The notes under the pieces are model-generated. The model was not told the DNA's origin. It searched no databases and was given only the letters and a program-made list of their open reading frames with translations. Below, one piece after another: positions 18,143-27,942 of a DNA stretch of 64,000 nt. Positions within the stretch are counted from its first letter, which is position 1. Every line of letters starts with the position of its first letter. The position numbers were made by a program, and so were the translations under genes. Source of the DNA: Cryobacterium sp. PH31-L1 (GTDB lineage: Bacteria; Actinomycetota; Actinomycetes; Actinomycetales; Microbacteriaceae); assembly GCF_030063145.1 (NCBI RefSeq), contig NZ_JASISM010000004.1, positions 1 to 64,000 of the forward strand, read 5' to 3'.

Positions 18143-21100
18143 ATGGAGCGTTTGCAGTTGACCCTGACCGAACTCGTACGGGCGGGTTTCGTCGACCTTG
18201 CCGACGTGCGTGCCCGCCTCGATGAGGTCGCCCAGCTCGGTGCGGTCAGCCCGAACACTGACCCGGATTCGGCGGGGAGGCTGACCGAGACGCGGGCGCT
18301 TCTGCCGCTCCTTGCGGCAACGGCCAGCCCGGATGCCGCGCTGGTGGCGCTGGTCGCCCTGCTGCGACAGGGGTCGCCCGAACTGTTTGCGCTCTTACAG
18401 TCAGCCACGACGGCCGGGAGGCTCCTGAAGGTTCTCGGAGCCTCCAGCGGACTCACCGAATTCTTCCTCCGGCATCCGGTGGAACTCTCGGTTCTGGCAA
18501 CGCCGCTTGCGGTGCTACCCAGCCTCGACGATCTGGTGAGTGACCTATTGGACTCGATCGGTGCGACCGAGGGATTCTCTCAGCTGGTCGACGATGCTGC
18601 CTGGATTGCCCTGCGGGTGCGCTATCGTCGCCGACTGGCACAGCTGGCGGCCTTCGACCTCGAACAGGCCGACCCGGTGGCCGGGCTCGACGGCGTTGCC
18701 CGGACCCTGTCCGACCTGGCCACCGCGGCGCTTGAAGCCGCCCTCGCGGTCGCCCGCACCATGTCGAGCGGCGACACGGCCGGGCGCGGTGTTTTTCCGA
18801 CCGGCCAGGTGCGTGCCACCCGCCTGGCCATTATCGGCATGGGCAAGGCCGGCGCGAGCGAGCTCAACTATGTCAGCGATGTCGACGTCATTTTCGTCGC
18901 CGATGGGGACGAAGCGGCAGGGCTGGAAAGCTCCCGAGCCGTTGAGATCGCCACCCGTCTGGCCGTACTCATCATGCGCGGCCTGGGCGAATCCGGCATC
19001 GAACCTGAGCTGTGGGAGGTCGACCCCAACCTGCGCCCTGAGGGCAAGAGCGGTGCGCTCGTGCGCTCGATCGAATCACACCTGGCTTATTACGACCGTT
19101 GGGCCAAGAGTTGGGAGTTCCAAGCCCTACTTAAGGCCCGCACGCTGGCCGGCGACCGCGCGCTGGGGGCGCGTTATCTCGATGCGGTCACGCCCAAGGT
19201 CTGGAGCAGCGCCAGCCGGGAGAATTTCGTCGAATCGGTGCAGCGGATGCGCGAGCGCGTCACGGACAACATTCCCGACGACGAGGTCGACGTACAGCTC
19301 AAGCTCGGCCCTGGCGGGCTGCGCGATATCGAGTTCACGGTGCAACTGCTTCAGCTCGTGCATGGCCAGACCGACCCAGACGTTCGACAGGCCGGTACCC
19401 TGCCGGCGCTGACCGCTCTGGCCACCGCCGGGTACGTTGGCCGGGCCGAAGCCACCGAATTCGCGCAGGACTACCGGATGCTGCGCCTGATGGAGCACCG
19501 GCTGCAGTTGCAAAAGCTTCGCCGGACCCACCTGGTGCCGCGGGACGAAGCGAACCTGCGGGTATTGGCTCGCTCGACCGGTCTGGCCACGAGCGCTGAC
19601 GGGCTGACCATCCGCTGGTCGGAGACCAAACAAAGGGTGCGAGGCTTGCATGAGCGGCTGTTCTACCGGCCCCTGCTGTCGGCGGTGGCCTCGCTGCCGG
19701 CCGACGGCCTCAACCTGACGAGCGCACAGGCCGAGGCCCGTCTCGCCGCGATCGGCTTCCTCAATACCAAGGGCGCACTGGCCCACATCGCCGCTCTCTC
19801 CGGCGGGGTGTCCCGGCGTGCGGCGATCCAGCGGCACCTGCTCCCCGTTCTGTTGCAGTGGCTGTCCCAGGGAGCAGATCCCGACTACGGCTTTCTGGCC
19901 TTTCGTCGCCTGAGCGATAACCTCGGCTCGACCTACTGGTTTCTGCGCATGCTGCGGGATTCTTCGGGTGCCGCCGAGCGCCTCACCCGGGTCTTGTCCG
20001 GAAGCCGGTACATCGGCGAGCTGCTGGAAAAGATCCCGGAGGCGGTGGCCTGGCTAGAGGACGAGGCCGACCTGCAGCCACGACCGCGCAAATCCCTGCA
20101 GGATGAGACCCGGGCCGTATTGGGCCGGCATGAAAGCCCGGATGCTGCCGCCACCATCCTGCGCGCCGCCCGTCGCCGCGAGATGCTGCGCCTGGCATTC
20201 GCCGCGCTACTCGGACAAATCGATCTCGACCAGCTGGGCCAGGGGCTGACCGACGTCAACGCGACCTATATTCAGGGCGTGATCGCCGCCATCCGTGGGG
20301 GAGATCTGAACGATCAAGGCGGCGCTGACGGGTCCTCCGGCGGCGACGGAATTGAGTTCGGTGTGATCGGCATGGGCCGGTTCGGCGGAGCCGAGCTGGG
20401 TTTCGGCTCCGACGCGGACGTCATGTATGTCTTCCGTGCCGGCACCCTCGACGGCGAAGCGGCCAATGATCGGGCCCGATACATTGTGCGCGAGCTCAAC
20501 CGGCTCACCGAAGACTCCCGTCTGCCGTTGGACCTGGACATTGGCTTGCGGCCCGAGGGTAACAATGGGCCGGTCGTTCGGTCATTGGACTCCTACCAGG
20601 CCTACTACCGGCGCTGGTCGCTCACCTGGGAGGCGCAGGCGCTGCTTCGAGGCCGTGGGGTCGCCGGCGACGCGGCGCTGTTGAGCGACTTCACGGCCGT
20701 CGCCGATGAGGTGCGGTATCCCACCGCGATCAGCGAACAGGCCGTGCGAGAGGTGCGTCGAATCAAGGCTCGGGTGGAGAACGAGCGGCTTCCGCAGGCC
20801 GCAGACCCCAACCGGCATCTGAAGCTCGGGCGCGGCTCGCTCAGCGACGTGGAGTGGCTGGTGCAGCTTTTGCAGTTGAAGCACGCGGCAGCGATTCCGG
20901 CGCTCCGCACGACGTCGACTCTGTCGGCTCTGGCCGAGGCGGTCAGTGCCGGACTGGTTCCGGCGGCCGATGCCGCGGTGCTGCGCAGCGCGTGGATCTT
21001 CGCGTCCCGCGCACGCTCGGCCATCACCCTGTGGACGAACCATACCTCGAACGTGCTGCCCACCGATCGTGCCGCCCTCGAAGGAATCGCCCGCGTTATG

Positions 21101-21226
21101 GAATACCCGCCGGGGTCGGGCAACCAGCTCGAGGATGACTATCTCGCTGTGACCCGCCGGGCTCGCGCAGTGTTCGAGCGACTGTTCTACGGCCCCGTGG
21201 AGCGTCCAGGGCCCACGGTCGGCTGA
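18143..21226 (+). CDS. glnE: Glutamine synthetase adenylyltransferase/deadenylylase
   Basis: A 1027-aa bifunctional enzyme that adenylylates and deadenylylates glutamine synthetase in response to nitrogen state. Two nucleotidyltransferase domains are visible: GMGKAGASELNYVSDVDVIF (about residue 230, deadenylylase half) and GMGRFGGAELGFGSDADVMY (about residue 745, adenylylase half). Each is followed by its helical LRDIEFTVQLLQL or LSDVEWLVQLLQL segment. Full length. It lies between glnA2 on the same strand and glnA1 on the other, as in Mycobacterium. Confidence 0.96.
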   Translation: MERLQLTLTELVRAGFVDLADVRARLDEVAQLGAVSPNTDPDSAGRLTETRALLPLLAATASPDAALVALVALLRQGSPELFALLQSATTAGRLLKVLGASSGLTEFFLRHPVELSVLATPLAVLPSLDDLVSDLLDSIGATEGFSQLVDDAAWIALRVRYRRRLAQLAAFDLEQADPVAGLDGVARTLSDLATAALEAALAVARTMSSGDTAGRGVFPTGQVRATRLAIIGMGKAGASELNYVSDVDVIFVADGDEAAGLESSRAVEIATRLAVLIMRGLGESGIEPELWEVDPNLRPEGKSGALVRSIESHLAYYDRWAKSWEFQALLKARTLAGDRALGARYLDAVTPKVWSSASRENFVESVQRMRERVTDNIPDDEVDVQLKLGPGGLRDIEFTVQLLQLVHGQTDPDVRQAGTLPALTALATAGYVGRAEATEFAQDYRMLRLMEHRLQLQKLRRTHLVPRDEANLRVLARSTGLATSADGLTIRWSETKQRVRGLHERLFYRPLLSAVASLPADGLNLTSAQAEARLAAIGFLNTKGALAHIAALSGGVSRRAAIQRHLLPVLLQWLSQGADPDYGFLAFRRLSDNLGSTYWFLRMLRDSSGAAERLTRVLSGSRYIGELLEKIPEAVAWLEDEADLQPRPRKSLQDETRAVLGRHESPDAAATILRAARRREMLRLAFAALLGQIDLDQLGQGLTDVNATYIQGVIAAIRGGDLNDQGGADGSSGGDGIEFGVIGMGRFGGAELGFGSDADVMYVFRAGTLDGEAANDRARYIVRELNRLTEDSRLPLDLDIGLRPEGNNGPVVRSLDSYQAYYRRWSLTWEAQALLRGRGVAGDAALLSDFTAVADEVRYPTAISEQAVREVRRIKARVENERLPQAADPNRHLKLGRGSLSDVEWLVQLLQLKHAAAIPALRTTSTLSALAEAVSAGLVPAADAAVLRSAWIFASRARSAITLWTNHTSNVLPTDRAALEGIARVMEYPPGSGNQLEDDYLAVTRRARAVFERLFYGPVERPGPTVG

Positions 21227-21282
21227 TCCGGCACGAGGCGCGCGACCGGACTGCACACGGCAACACAGCACCGGGAAACATA

Positions 21283-21314
21283 GAAGGGACCGCATCCGAC
21301 GATGAGGTCCCTTC
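21283..21314. terminator. Terminator between convergent glnE and glnA1
   Basis: A 9-bp perfect stem (21283-21291 with 21306-21314) around a 14-nt loop, with TTCCC on the plus-strand side. Confidence 0.6.
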
Positions 21315-21357
21315 CCAGTCGACCGGGCCCGATGATCGTACCGCGCAAATCTACTGC

Positions 21358-22782
21358 TTAGACGCCGTAATAGAGCTCGAACTCGAACGGGTGCGGACGC
21401 TGGGCGAGCGGCTTGATCTCGTTTTCGCGCTTGTACTCAATCCAGGTCTCGATCAGTTCGGGTGTGAAGACGTTTCCCGCCATCAGGAAGTCGTGGTCGG
21501 CTTCGAGGGCCTGCAGGGCCTCCTCGAGTGACGCGGGCACCTGGGGGATGTTCTTGGCTTCTTCGGGCGGCAGCTCGTAAAGGTCCTTGTCGACCGGCTC
21601 GTGCGGCTCAATGCGGTTCTTGATACCGTCGAGGCCGGCCATGAGCTGAGCGGCGAAGGCGAGGTACGGGTTACCGGACGCGTCGGGAGCACGGAACTCG
21701 AGACGCTTGGCCTTGGGGTTGGTCCCGGTGATCGGGATACGGATCGACGCCGAACGGTTACCGGCCGAGTAGACCAGGTTGACCGGGGCTTCGAAGCCGG
21801 GGACGAGACGGTGGTACGAGTTGACCGTGGGGTTGGTGAACGCGAGCACGGCGGGGGCGTGCTTGAGCAGGCCTCCGATGTACCAGCGCGCCACGTCGGA
21901 GAGCCCGCCGTAGCCGGCTTCATCGTAGAACAGCGGCTTGCCGTCGGCCCACAGGGACTGGTGGGTGTGCATGCCGGAGCCGTTGTCGCCGAAGAGCGGC
22001 TTGGGCATGAAGGTCGCGGTCTTGTTCCAGTCATGCGCCGTGTTCTTGACGATGTACTTGAATTTGAGCAGGTCGTCGGCAGCGTGCACCATGGTGTCGA
22101 ACTTGTAGTTGATCTCGCCCTGGCCGCCGGTGCCGACCTCGTGGTGGCTGCGCTCGAGCACCAGGCCCGATTCGATCAGCTTGAGGCAGATGTCATCGCG
22201 CATGTCGACGTGCTGATCGACCGGGCTGACCGGAAAGTAGCCGCCCTTGAACGGGGTCTTGTTGGCGAGGTTTCCGCCTTCTTCCTTACGACCCGAGTTC
22301 CAGGCACCCTCGCTGGAGTCGACCTTGTAGTAGCTGGTGTGCTGGTTCACTTCGTAGCGCACGTCGTCGAAGATGTAGAACTCGGCTTCGGAGCCGAAGA
22401 AGGCGGTGTCGCCGATGCCGGTGGAGGCGAGGTACTTCTCGGCCTTCTTGGCGACCTGGCGCGGGTCCTTGGAGTAGATCTCACCGTTGCGCGGGTTGTA
22501 GATGTCGAAGAGCATGATGAGCGTCTTCTCGGTGCGGAACGGGTCGAGGTATGCGGTCGACACGTCGGGAATGAGCTGCATGTCGGATTCGTGGATCGAC
22601 GCGAAACCGCGGATCGAGGAACCATCGAACATTTGGCCGACGGTGAAGAACTCCTCATCGACGGTGGATGCCGGAATGTTGAAGTGCTGCTGCACACCGG
22701 GGAGATCGGTGAAACGGATGTCAAGAAACTTGACGTCATTGTCTTTGATGAATTTAAGCACTTCGGACGAATCGCGGAACAT
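21358..22782 (-). CDS. glnA1: Glutamine synthetase type I
   Basis: A 474-aa main ammonium-assimilating enzyme. Active-site parts [38 protein letters not shown] and NRSASIRIP are intact. The adenylylation tyrosine is Tyr402 in [13 protein letters not shown], so GlnE control is expected. The start is ATG 22782, where family homology begins and GGAG lies 9 nt upstream; the frame stays open 20 codons further. A promoter and a four-half-site GlnR box lie 63-116 bp upstream, so transcriptional nitrogen control is also likely. Confidence 0.96.
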   Translation of the reverse strand: MFRDSSEVLKFIKDNDVKFLDIRFTDLPGVQQHFNIPASTVDEEFFTVGQMFDGSSIRGFASIHESDMQLIPDVSTAYLDPFRTEKTLIMLFDIYNPRNGEIYSKDPRQVAKKAEKYLASTGIGDTAFFGSEAEFYIFDDVRYEVNQHTSYYKVDSSEGAWNSGRKEEGGNLANKTPFKGGYFPVSPVDQHVDMRDDICLKLIESGLVLERSHHEVGTGGQGEINYKFDTMVHAADDLLKFKYIVKNTAHDWNKTATFMPKPLFGDNGSGMHTHQSLWADGKPLFYDEAGYGGLSDVARWYIGGLLKHAPAVLAFTNPTVNSYHRLVPGFEAPVNLVYSAGNRSASIRIPITGTNPKAKRLEFRAPDASGNPYLAFAAQLMAGLDGIKNRIEPHEPVDKDLYELPPEEAKNIPQVPASLEEALQALEADHDFLMAGNVFTPELIETWIEYKRENEIKPLAQRPHPFEFELYYGV

Positions 22783-22844
22783 GCGGATTAACTCCAGACG
22801 ACGAGGGCGTGGAAACGGCCGAATCGGACACATCGGCTTCATTG

Positions 22845-22872
22845 AGATTAGTAGCGCTGCGTTACTTGTCCG
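22845..22872 (-). promoter_or_regulatory. Promoter of glnA1
   Basis: On the minus strand CGGACA (22872-22867) and TAATCT (22850-22845) are 16 bp apart. The -35 hexamer lies within the GlnR box. Confidence 0.45.
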
Positions 22873-22898
22873 TGACGCTTATGTTTCGCCCATGTTAC
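22861..22898 (-). promoter_or_regulatory. GlnR-type operator upstream of glnA1
   Basis: Read on the minus strand: GTAAC-N6-GAAAC-N6-GTCAC-N6-GTAAC. That is four 5-bp half-sites repeated every 11 bp. The known actinobacterial GlnR consensus is gTnAc-n6-GaAAc in tandem; three half-sites fit exactly and the fourth differs at one base. GlnR is the OmpR-like global nitrogen regulator of many actinobacteria. The glnR gene is not in this window. Confidence 0.75.
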
Positions 22899-22926
22899 AG
22901 GGACGCCCCTTCGGTAGACTCATCGG

Positions 22927-23355
22927 GTGCCAGCTTCCGACTCCCGCCCGAACACTTTTGGTCAGCTTCCACCCAGTAGATGGCCGGGGGAGCGGCTCGG
23001 ATTACCTCAGATCGGGCCGAGTTCCATCGGCCGCCCCGGGCGACGGATGCTCGGCTTCGCCATCGACTGGGCCATCGCCATCGGCGTCTCAGCGATCTTC
23101 TTCAACTATGACCCGGCGGCGAACCTGATCATCTTCGTCATCCTGCAGATCGTCTTCATCCCGACCATCGGTGCCAGCATCGGTCACCGTTTGGTGGGCC
23201 TCCGACTCATCTCTATCCACGGCGGCTGGATTGGTCTCTGGCGACCCGTGGTCCGGTCGCTGTTGCTCGGAATTGCCCTCCCGGCGTTGGTTTGGGATTC
23301 CGACCAGCGCGGCTTCCACGACAAAATTGCTGGAACGGCGCTCATCCGGCAGTAA
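22927..23355 (+). CDS. RDD family membrane protein
   Basis: A 142-aa small integral membrane protein. After a Pro/Arg-rich N-terminus come RRMLGFAIDWAIAIGVSAIF (the RDD-type first helix), a second helix at about 62-85, and the family's closing WDSDQRGFHDKIAGT. Transport roles are claimed for some relatives; none can be assigned here. The GTG at 22927 has TAGACT 6 nt before it and no ribosome binding site, so it is probably leaderless. It diverges from glnA1, and the GlnR box in between might also touch it. Confidence 0.88.
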   Translation: MPASDSRPNTFGQLPPSRWPGERLGLPQIGPSSIGRPGRRMLGFAIDWAIAIGVSAIFFNYDPAANLIIFVILQIVFIPTIGASIGHRLVGLRLISIHGGWIGLWRPVVRSLLLGIALPALVWDSDQRGFHDKIAGTALIRQ

Positions 23356-23373
23356 TAGCACTGCGATAACGAC

Positions 23374-23404
23374 GAACGGCCGGGCGATGGACGCCCGGCC
23401 GTTC
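23374..23404. terminator. Bidirectional terminator between RDD and DUF4191 genes
   Basis: Perfect 13-bp stem (23374-23386 with 23392-23404) with a 5-nt loop between two convergent genes. Confidence 0.85.
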
Positions 23405-23419
23405 TAATGTCTGCTTGGG

Positions 23420-24127
23420 TCAGCCGCGCTGCGGGCGCGCCTTCATGGGATCGACGCCCTTGGGAATGGGAAGTTTCGTGCCCATGGAGTTGAGGCGGTT
23501 GTTCACAGCGAGCACCTCGGCCTTGGTCAGCGTGGGCTTGATCCGGGTCAGGCGGCGAGCCAGCTTGTGCAGCGGCACGGCATCTTCGTCGGGTCCGACG
23601 GAAATAACCGTGATGCCGACGTTGCCGCCGATGCGCACAATCTTGCGCTTTTCTTCGTCGAGCATACGGGCAGTGCGACTTTTGGGTCCTTCGCTGATCA
23701 GCACGACGCCGCCGCGACCGACCGCACGATAGACCGCATCCTGCGTCTTGCCGTTGACCGCTACCGGCATTTCACTGCCGACCCAGCCACGCTTCAGTGA
23801 ACTGCGCAGCACCGCCCCCACGGCACCGGGCTGGCCCTCGATCTGCGAATACGCGGCCTTCTCGGCCCGACGACCGAGGATGATGAGCATCGCCAGAATA
23901 CCGGCGAGCACGCCGGCGACGATCCAGAGCACCATCGTGAAGACGTTGCTCCCCGGGATCAGCAGGGCCAGGGCCAGGCTGATCAGAACGGGGACGACGA
24001 AGGCCAAAACCAGAATCCAGACGATGTTCGAGTCGTAGCGTCTCGTCATCTGGAATACCTGCCACATTTGCTTCAAGCGGCCGGGCTGTTTTGGTTTTTT
24101 GGGGGACTTTTCCTTGCTGCGTGCCAT
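23420..24127 (-). CDS. DUF4191 domain-containing membrane protein
   Basis: A 235-aa actinobacterial protein of unknown function. A basic N-terminus is followed by two membrane helices at about residues 35-60 and 64-84. A soluble C-terminal domain (GWVGSEMPVAVNGKTQDAVYRAVG, VVLISEGP) then faces the cytoplasm by the positive-inside rule. It is regularly found next to lipA in this phylum. The ATG at 24127 is preceded by TAGTCT with a 7-nt gap and no ribosome binding site, so a leaderless message is likely. Confidence 0.87.
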   Translation of the reverse strand: MARSKEKSPKKPKQPGRLKQMWQVFQMTRRYDSNIVWILVLAFVVPVLISLALALLIPGSNVFTMVLWIVAGVLAGILAMLIILGRRAEKAAYSQIEGQPGAVGAVLRSSLKRGWVGSEMPVAVNGKTQDAVYRAVGRGGVVLISEGPKSRTARMLDEEKRKIVRIGGNVGITVISVGPDEDAVPLHKLARRLTRIKPTLTKAEVLAVNNRLNSMGTKLPIPKGVDPMKARPQRG

Positions 24128-24186
24128 GGGTATAAGACTACCCAGTCACTCGAATGCCGCGTGACCGAATTCGCCGGTGTCTCGCA

Positions 24187-25176
24187 TCAGGACACAGCCT
24201 GAGCGAACCCGAGTTGGGCATCCGCAAGCTGGCGCAATTCGGCCGGGATCTGGCGACCCGTTGCGACCATGGACTGGGCCCACAGCCGACCGGCGCGGTA
24301 GGACGAACGCACCAGCGGACCGGAGAGAACGCCGAGAAAACCGATCTCTTTGGCTTCCTCGTTGAGCTCAACGAATTCCTCAGGGCGCACCCAGCGGGCG
24401 ACCGGAAGATGCCTGGTGCTCGGGCGAAGGTATTGGGTGATAGTGATGATGTCGGTACCGGCGTCATACAGGTCGTGCAGTGCCTGGGTGATTTCTGCGC
24501 GCTCTTCGCCCATGCCGAGGATGAGGTTGGACTTGGTGATCAGCCCGGCGTTGCGGCCCTGGGTGAGCACGTCGAGCGAGCGGTCATAGCGAAAGGCCGG
24601 GCGGATGCGCTTGAAAATGCGGGGCACGGTCTCCACGTTGTGGGCGAAGACCTCGGGTTTGGCGTCGAAAACCTGGGCGAGATGCTCCGGATTACCGGAA
24701 AAGTCTGGCACCAGAATCTCGACACCGGTGCCGGGGCTCTGCTGGTGGATCTGACGAATCGTCTCGGCGTAGAGCCAGGCACCCTCATCGGGGAGGTCGT
24801 CGCGGGCGACGCCGGTCACGGTGGCATAGCGCAGGTTCATCGACACGACGGACTCGCCGACGCGACGCGGCTCGTCCATGTCATAGTCTGCGGGCTTACC
24901 GGTGTCGATCTGGCAGAAGTCGCAACGACGGGTGCACTGTGAACCCCCAATGAGGAAGGTCGCTTCGCGATCTTCCCAACATTCAAAAATATTCGGGCAG
25001 CCGGCCTCCTGACACACCGTGTGCAGGTTTTCGCTCTTCACCAGCGCCTGTAGCTTCTGGTATTCCGGCCCCATCTTGGCGACGGTCTTGATCCAGGCGG
25101 GCTTCCGCTCGATGGGCGTTTCCGCGTTGCGAATTTCCAGCCTCAGCAGTTTGCGGCCTTCGGGTACTGCGCTCAT
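24187..25176 (-). CDS. lipA: Lipoyl synthase
   Basis: A 329-aa radical-SAM enzyme inserting two sulfurs into octanoyl groups on E2 and H proteins. Both iron-sulfur clusters are visible: the auxiliary ligands Cys55, Cys60 and Cys66 ([14 protein letters not shown]) and the radical-SAM ligands Cys81, Cys85 and Cys88 (CTRRCDFC). The C-terminal RSSYRAG arginine-serine motif is present. It overlaps lipB by 4 bp (ATGA), so translation is probably coupled. Its substrates, SucB and others, are encoded 3 kb away. Confidence 0.96.
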   Translation of the reverse strand: MSAVPEGRKLLRLEIRNAETPIERKPAWIKTVAKMGPEYQKLQALVKSENLHTVCQEAGCPNIFECWEDREATFLIGGSQCTRRCDFCQIDTGKPADYDMDEPRRVGESVVSMNLRYATVTGVARDDLPDEGAWLYAETIRQIHQQSPGTGVEILVPDFSGNPEHLAQVFDAKPEVFAHNVETVPRIFKRIRPAFRYDRSLDVLTQGRNAGLITKSNLILGMGEERAEITQALHDLYDAGTDIITITQYLRPSTRHLPVARWVRPEEFVELNEEAKEIGFLGVLSGPLVRSSYRAGRLWAQSMVATGRQIPAELRQLADAQLGFAQAVS

Positions 25177-25868
25177 GCGTTCGTCCTGACGGTGTCGAGG
25201 CTGGCTGGGGTCGTGTTTTCAGGGGCCACCGGGGCGGCATTGAGGCTCTCCGCATGGCGGAAGGCCGCCGTGATCGGCCCGATCACGTCGCTCGGGTCGA
25301 CGCTGCGGCCGAGCACACGGGTCATCGTGGTCACCCCGGCATCGCGAATTCCGCAGGCGATGATGCGCGAATAGGCGTCCAACGAGTTGCTGCAGTTGAG
25401 CGCGAAGCCGTGCATGGTCACTCCCTGGGCGACCCGGATTCCGATCGCGGCTATTTTGTCTTCGTGGCCAGACGGTCCCACCCACACCCCTGAGCGTCCC
25501 CCAACGCGTACGGCATCGATCCCGAAGTCGATCAGGACCTCGATCAGGATTGATTCGAGGGACCGAACGTAGCCGACGACGTCGACGGGTTCCGCCAGGT
25601 GCAAAATGGGATACCCGACGAGCTGACCAGGGCCGTGCCAGGTGATCTTGCCACCCCGGTCGACGTCGATAACCGGCGTGTCGTCGACGGGGCGTTCCTC
25701 CGGCAGGGTGCGTTTCCCGGCGGTATACACGGCCGGATGCTCCAGGAAGAGGACGGTGTCCGGTCGCTCACGGGCGACGACGGAACGATGGACTGCGCGT
25801 TGGAGCTCTAGGCCCTCAACATACGGCACGGAGTTGGCGCTTAGCCCCGCGACGACAAAGTCGAGCAT
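25173..25868 (-). CDS. lipB: Octanoyl-ACP:protein N-octanoyltransferase
   Basis: A 231-aa transferase moving octanoate from ACP to lipoyl domains, the first step of lipoate synthesis. The motifs [18 protein letters not shown], the lysine region [12 protein letters not shown] and the cysteine in [11 protein letters not shown] are present. A 30-residue C-terminal extension is unremarkable. The ATG at 25868 has TAGACT 6 nt upstream, pointing to a leaderless lipB-lipA mRNA. It draws octanoyl-ACP from the fatty acid pathway encoded earlier in the window. Confidence 0.95.
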   Translation of the reverse strand: MLDFVVAGLSANSVPYVEGLELQRAVHRSVVARERPDTVLFLEHPAVYTAGKRTLPEERPVDDTPVIDVDRGGKITWHGPGQLVGYPILHLAEPVDVVGYVRSLESILIEVLIDFGIDAVRVGGRSGVWVGPSGHEDKIAAIGIRVAQGVTMHGFALNCSNSLDAYSRIIACGIRDAGVTTMTRVLGRSVDPSDVIGPITAAFRHAESLNAAPVAPENTTPASLDTVRTNA

Positions 25869-26046
25869 CTGCCCAGTCTAGGGTCGTCGCCGGCATTTTG
25901 GGCGCAGCGAGCACCAGGGCGCAGCCGGCACCGGTGCGACCCGGACCGGGCCAGACCGGCTCCTCCACAACGGCGCAGATCGCCCGTTCTGCACGAGAGC
26001 GCGGGATCTGAGCGCTCTGGCCGGCCCAGCGGCCGATCATGGGCAG

Positions 26047-27906
26047 GTGAGACGACGCTCTGAACAACCTCCGACTTCGGCCGATTACATAGCAGGACGC
26101 GAGTTCAGTGCCGGCCAGCGCGCGGTACATCCCGAACCCGACGACGCTTCCGCCGCGACAGAACCGATGCACCCGGAGGGGATTGTCGCAGGACACCGCG
26201 TGATCCGTTTGCTGGGCACCGGGGATCGAGCCATGGTCTACCTGGGTCATTCCGGTGCGGCAAACGCGGTGGCCCTCAAGGTCTTCCGCGCCGACACCGC
26301 GTCGACGAGCATCGAACTCGACATTGCCGTGCTGACCTCGGCGGCAGCGCCCGGACTCGTGCGCCTGCTCGACGTTGCGCAGCTCGGCGATGGTCGCATT
26401 TGTCTGGTCCTGGAACGACTCACCGGAGGATCCCTGGCCAGGTACCTGGTCGAACACCCTCGACTGTCTCCCGGCGAAGCCGTGACCCTGTTGGCACCGA
26501 TCATCGTCGCCCTGGGCGCTCTGCACACGGCCGGGTTCACGCACGGGGCCATCAGCCAGGCGACAATTCTGCTGGATGCCAGCGGCCGGGCGGTGGTGAC
26601 CGGTTTCGGTGCGGTTGCGCGGCTCACTGACATCCCCAGGGAACGGACGGGGCGGCTCCGCGCCGACTACGAACGCCTGGCTATCGTGACGGAAGCCCTC
26701 GTCGAGGCCGTCGCTGAAACGGACACGCATCGCGAGAGCGGCGCTGCGTTGCTGAGGCGCTTCCGTCGCGCCATCGACCCGGCTGTTTCCCCGATATCTT
26801 CAGACGGTGCAGCTGGCGGGGCAGGGGGCGGTTCGGTCCTCGGCACACTGGAGCATGACCTTTTCGATTGGGCCGACGCCGAACCCCTTGACGGATTTCG
26901 CTTCACCCAGCGATTGGAGGTCCGCGCACAGAACGTGCACGCTGGCGCGTTCGAAGCGGGGACTGGTCAGGTAACCGTGGAGCAACTCCGCCGCCACGAA
27001 CTCGGGGGCGGGACCGATCACGGGTCCGATCACGGGTTCGGCGGCACGTTCGACGATGAGTTCAACGACAGGATCGACGGGTTGTTCGACGGCAGGTCGT
27101 CACCCGCGCGATTCGGCGTCGGTAGCGACGCCCTGCGCAGCCTCACCGCTCGGGGAGCTGCCCTCGTTCGCCGGCTCCGGCCGCAGGCGCGCCCTCGTCG
27201 GTCGTTCTCGACCGTGGTTGATTCTGTGGTCGACTCGCATCCGCTCAAGGCGGTAGCGCACGCCCTGCGCAAACGACTGTATGGGCACCACCGGCCGCTT
27301 CTGGTGGCAGCGCTGGGCGGCGCCAGCATTCTTGTGCTCGCCCTGACCCTGCTCCCGGTATCGGGCCGTACCGGTGAAAGCGCGGTACCCGGCGCTTCGG
27401 GTGCCGACGGCACATCGAGGAACCGTGCAGGGGACACGGGCACTCCGGCCCCCGTACCGACAACCCCCGTACCGACAACCCCCGTAACAACAACCCCCGT
27501 ACCAACGACCCCCGTACCAACGGTCGCTGACCCCGCGGATGCCGCTCGGGCGGCAGGCGCGGCGGCGATAGCCGGGGATGACCCGGTATCGGCCGTGCCG
27601 GCGCTCCTCGTGCGCCGGGCGGCGTGCCTGGTCGCCGCATCCCTGGTCTGCCTGATCGACGTGGACCAGACCGGCTCGGCCATTCTGGCAGCGGACAGCT
27701 ATGATGCCCGCGAACGGCAGCAGGGCGGATCCGGCCACGAGGTCGCCGACTACACGCCCTACCTGCCGTCCCTGGCAGAACGGAGCGGTGACCTGGCCGT
27801 GGTCGCATTGACTCCGGCGTCCGTGCAGCAAAAAAGCCAGCCGGCCTCGGTCCTTGTGGTCAAGGGCGAGGGCGGCTGGCGTCTTCGTGAGATCTTCGAC
27901 TACTGA
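26047..27906 (+). CDS. Membrane-anchored Ser/Thr pseudokinase
   Basis: A 619-aa protein with a kinase-like N-terminal domain (about 45-240), one membrane helix (about 417-437) and an extracellular tail beginning with five Pro/Thr repeats (469-492). The Gly-loop LGTGDRAMVYLG and Lys78 in VALK are kept. The catalytic HRDxxxxN motif is HGAISQAT (Asp to Ala168, Lys to Ser, Asn to Thr), and the DFG aspartate is Gly186. Phosphotransfer is therefore unlikely. GTG 26047 is preceded by GATCAT at 6 nt; ATG 26167 is an alternative. Its role is unknown. Confidence 0.75.
   Translation: MRRRSEQPPTSADYIAGREFSAGQRAVHPEPDDASAATEPMHPEGIVAGHRVIRLLGTGDRAMVYLGHSGAANAVALKVFRADTASTSIELDIAVLTSAAAPGLVRLLDVAQLGDGRICLVLERLTGGSLARYLVEHPRLSPGEAVTLLAPIIVALGALHTAGFTHGAISQATILLDASGRAVVTGFGAVARLTDIPRERTGRLRADYERLAIVTEALVEAVAETDTHRESGAALLRRFRRAIDPAVSPISSDGAAGGAGGGSVLGTLEHDLFDWADAEPLDGFRFTQRLEVRAQNVHAGAFEAGTGQVTVEQLRRHELGGGTDHGSDHGFGGTFDDEFNDRIDGLFDGRSSPARFGVGSDALRSLTARGAALVRRLRPQARPRRSFSTVVDSVVDSHPLKAVAHALRKRLYGHHRPLLVAALGGASILVLALTLLPVSGRTGESAVPGASGADGTSRNRAGDTGTPAPVPTTPVPTTPVTTTPVPTTPVPTVADPADAARAAGAAAIAGDDPVSAVPALLVRRAACLVAASLVCLIDVDQTGSAILAADSYDARERQQGGSGHEVADYTPYLPSLAERSGDLAVVALTPASVQQKSQPASVLVVKGEGGWRLREIFDY
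27451..27525 (+). repeat. 15-bp tandem repeat encoding Pro/Thr tail
   Basis: Five head-to-tail 15-bp units (first CCCGTACCGACAACC) inside the pseudokinase gene, encoding repeated PVPTT. The first two copies are identical and the later ones drift. This segment starts just outside the membrane helix and likely forms an extended cell-wall-spanning stalk. Confidence 0.85.
27830..27880 (-). terminator. Terminator of sucB embedded in the pseudokinase gene
   Basis: On the minus strand, arms at 27880-27874 and 27842-27836 (7 bp, extended by further pairs over one mismatch) are followed by six T (27835-27830). It lies about 60 nt past the sucB stop, within the last 25 codons of the convergent pseudokinase gene. 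Confidence 0.65.
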
Positions 27907-27942
27907 GATGTCCCAGTCCGAAACGTCCGACGGCTCGTGCTG

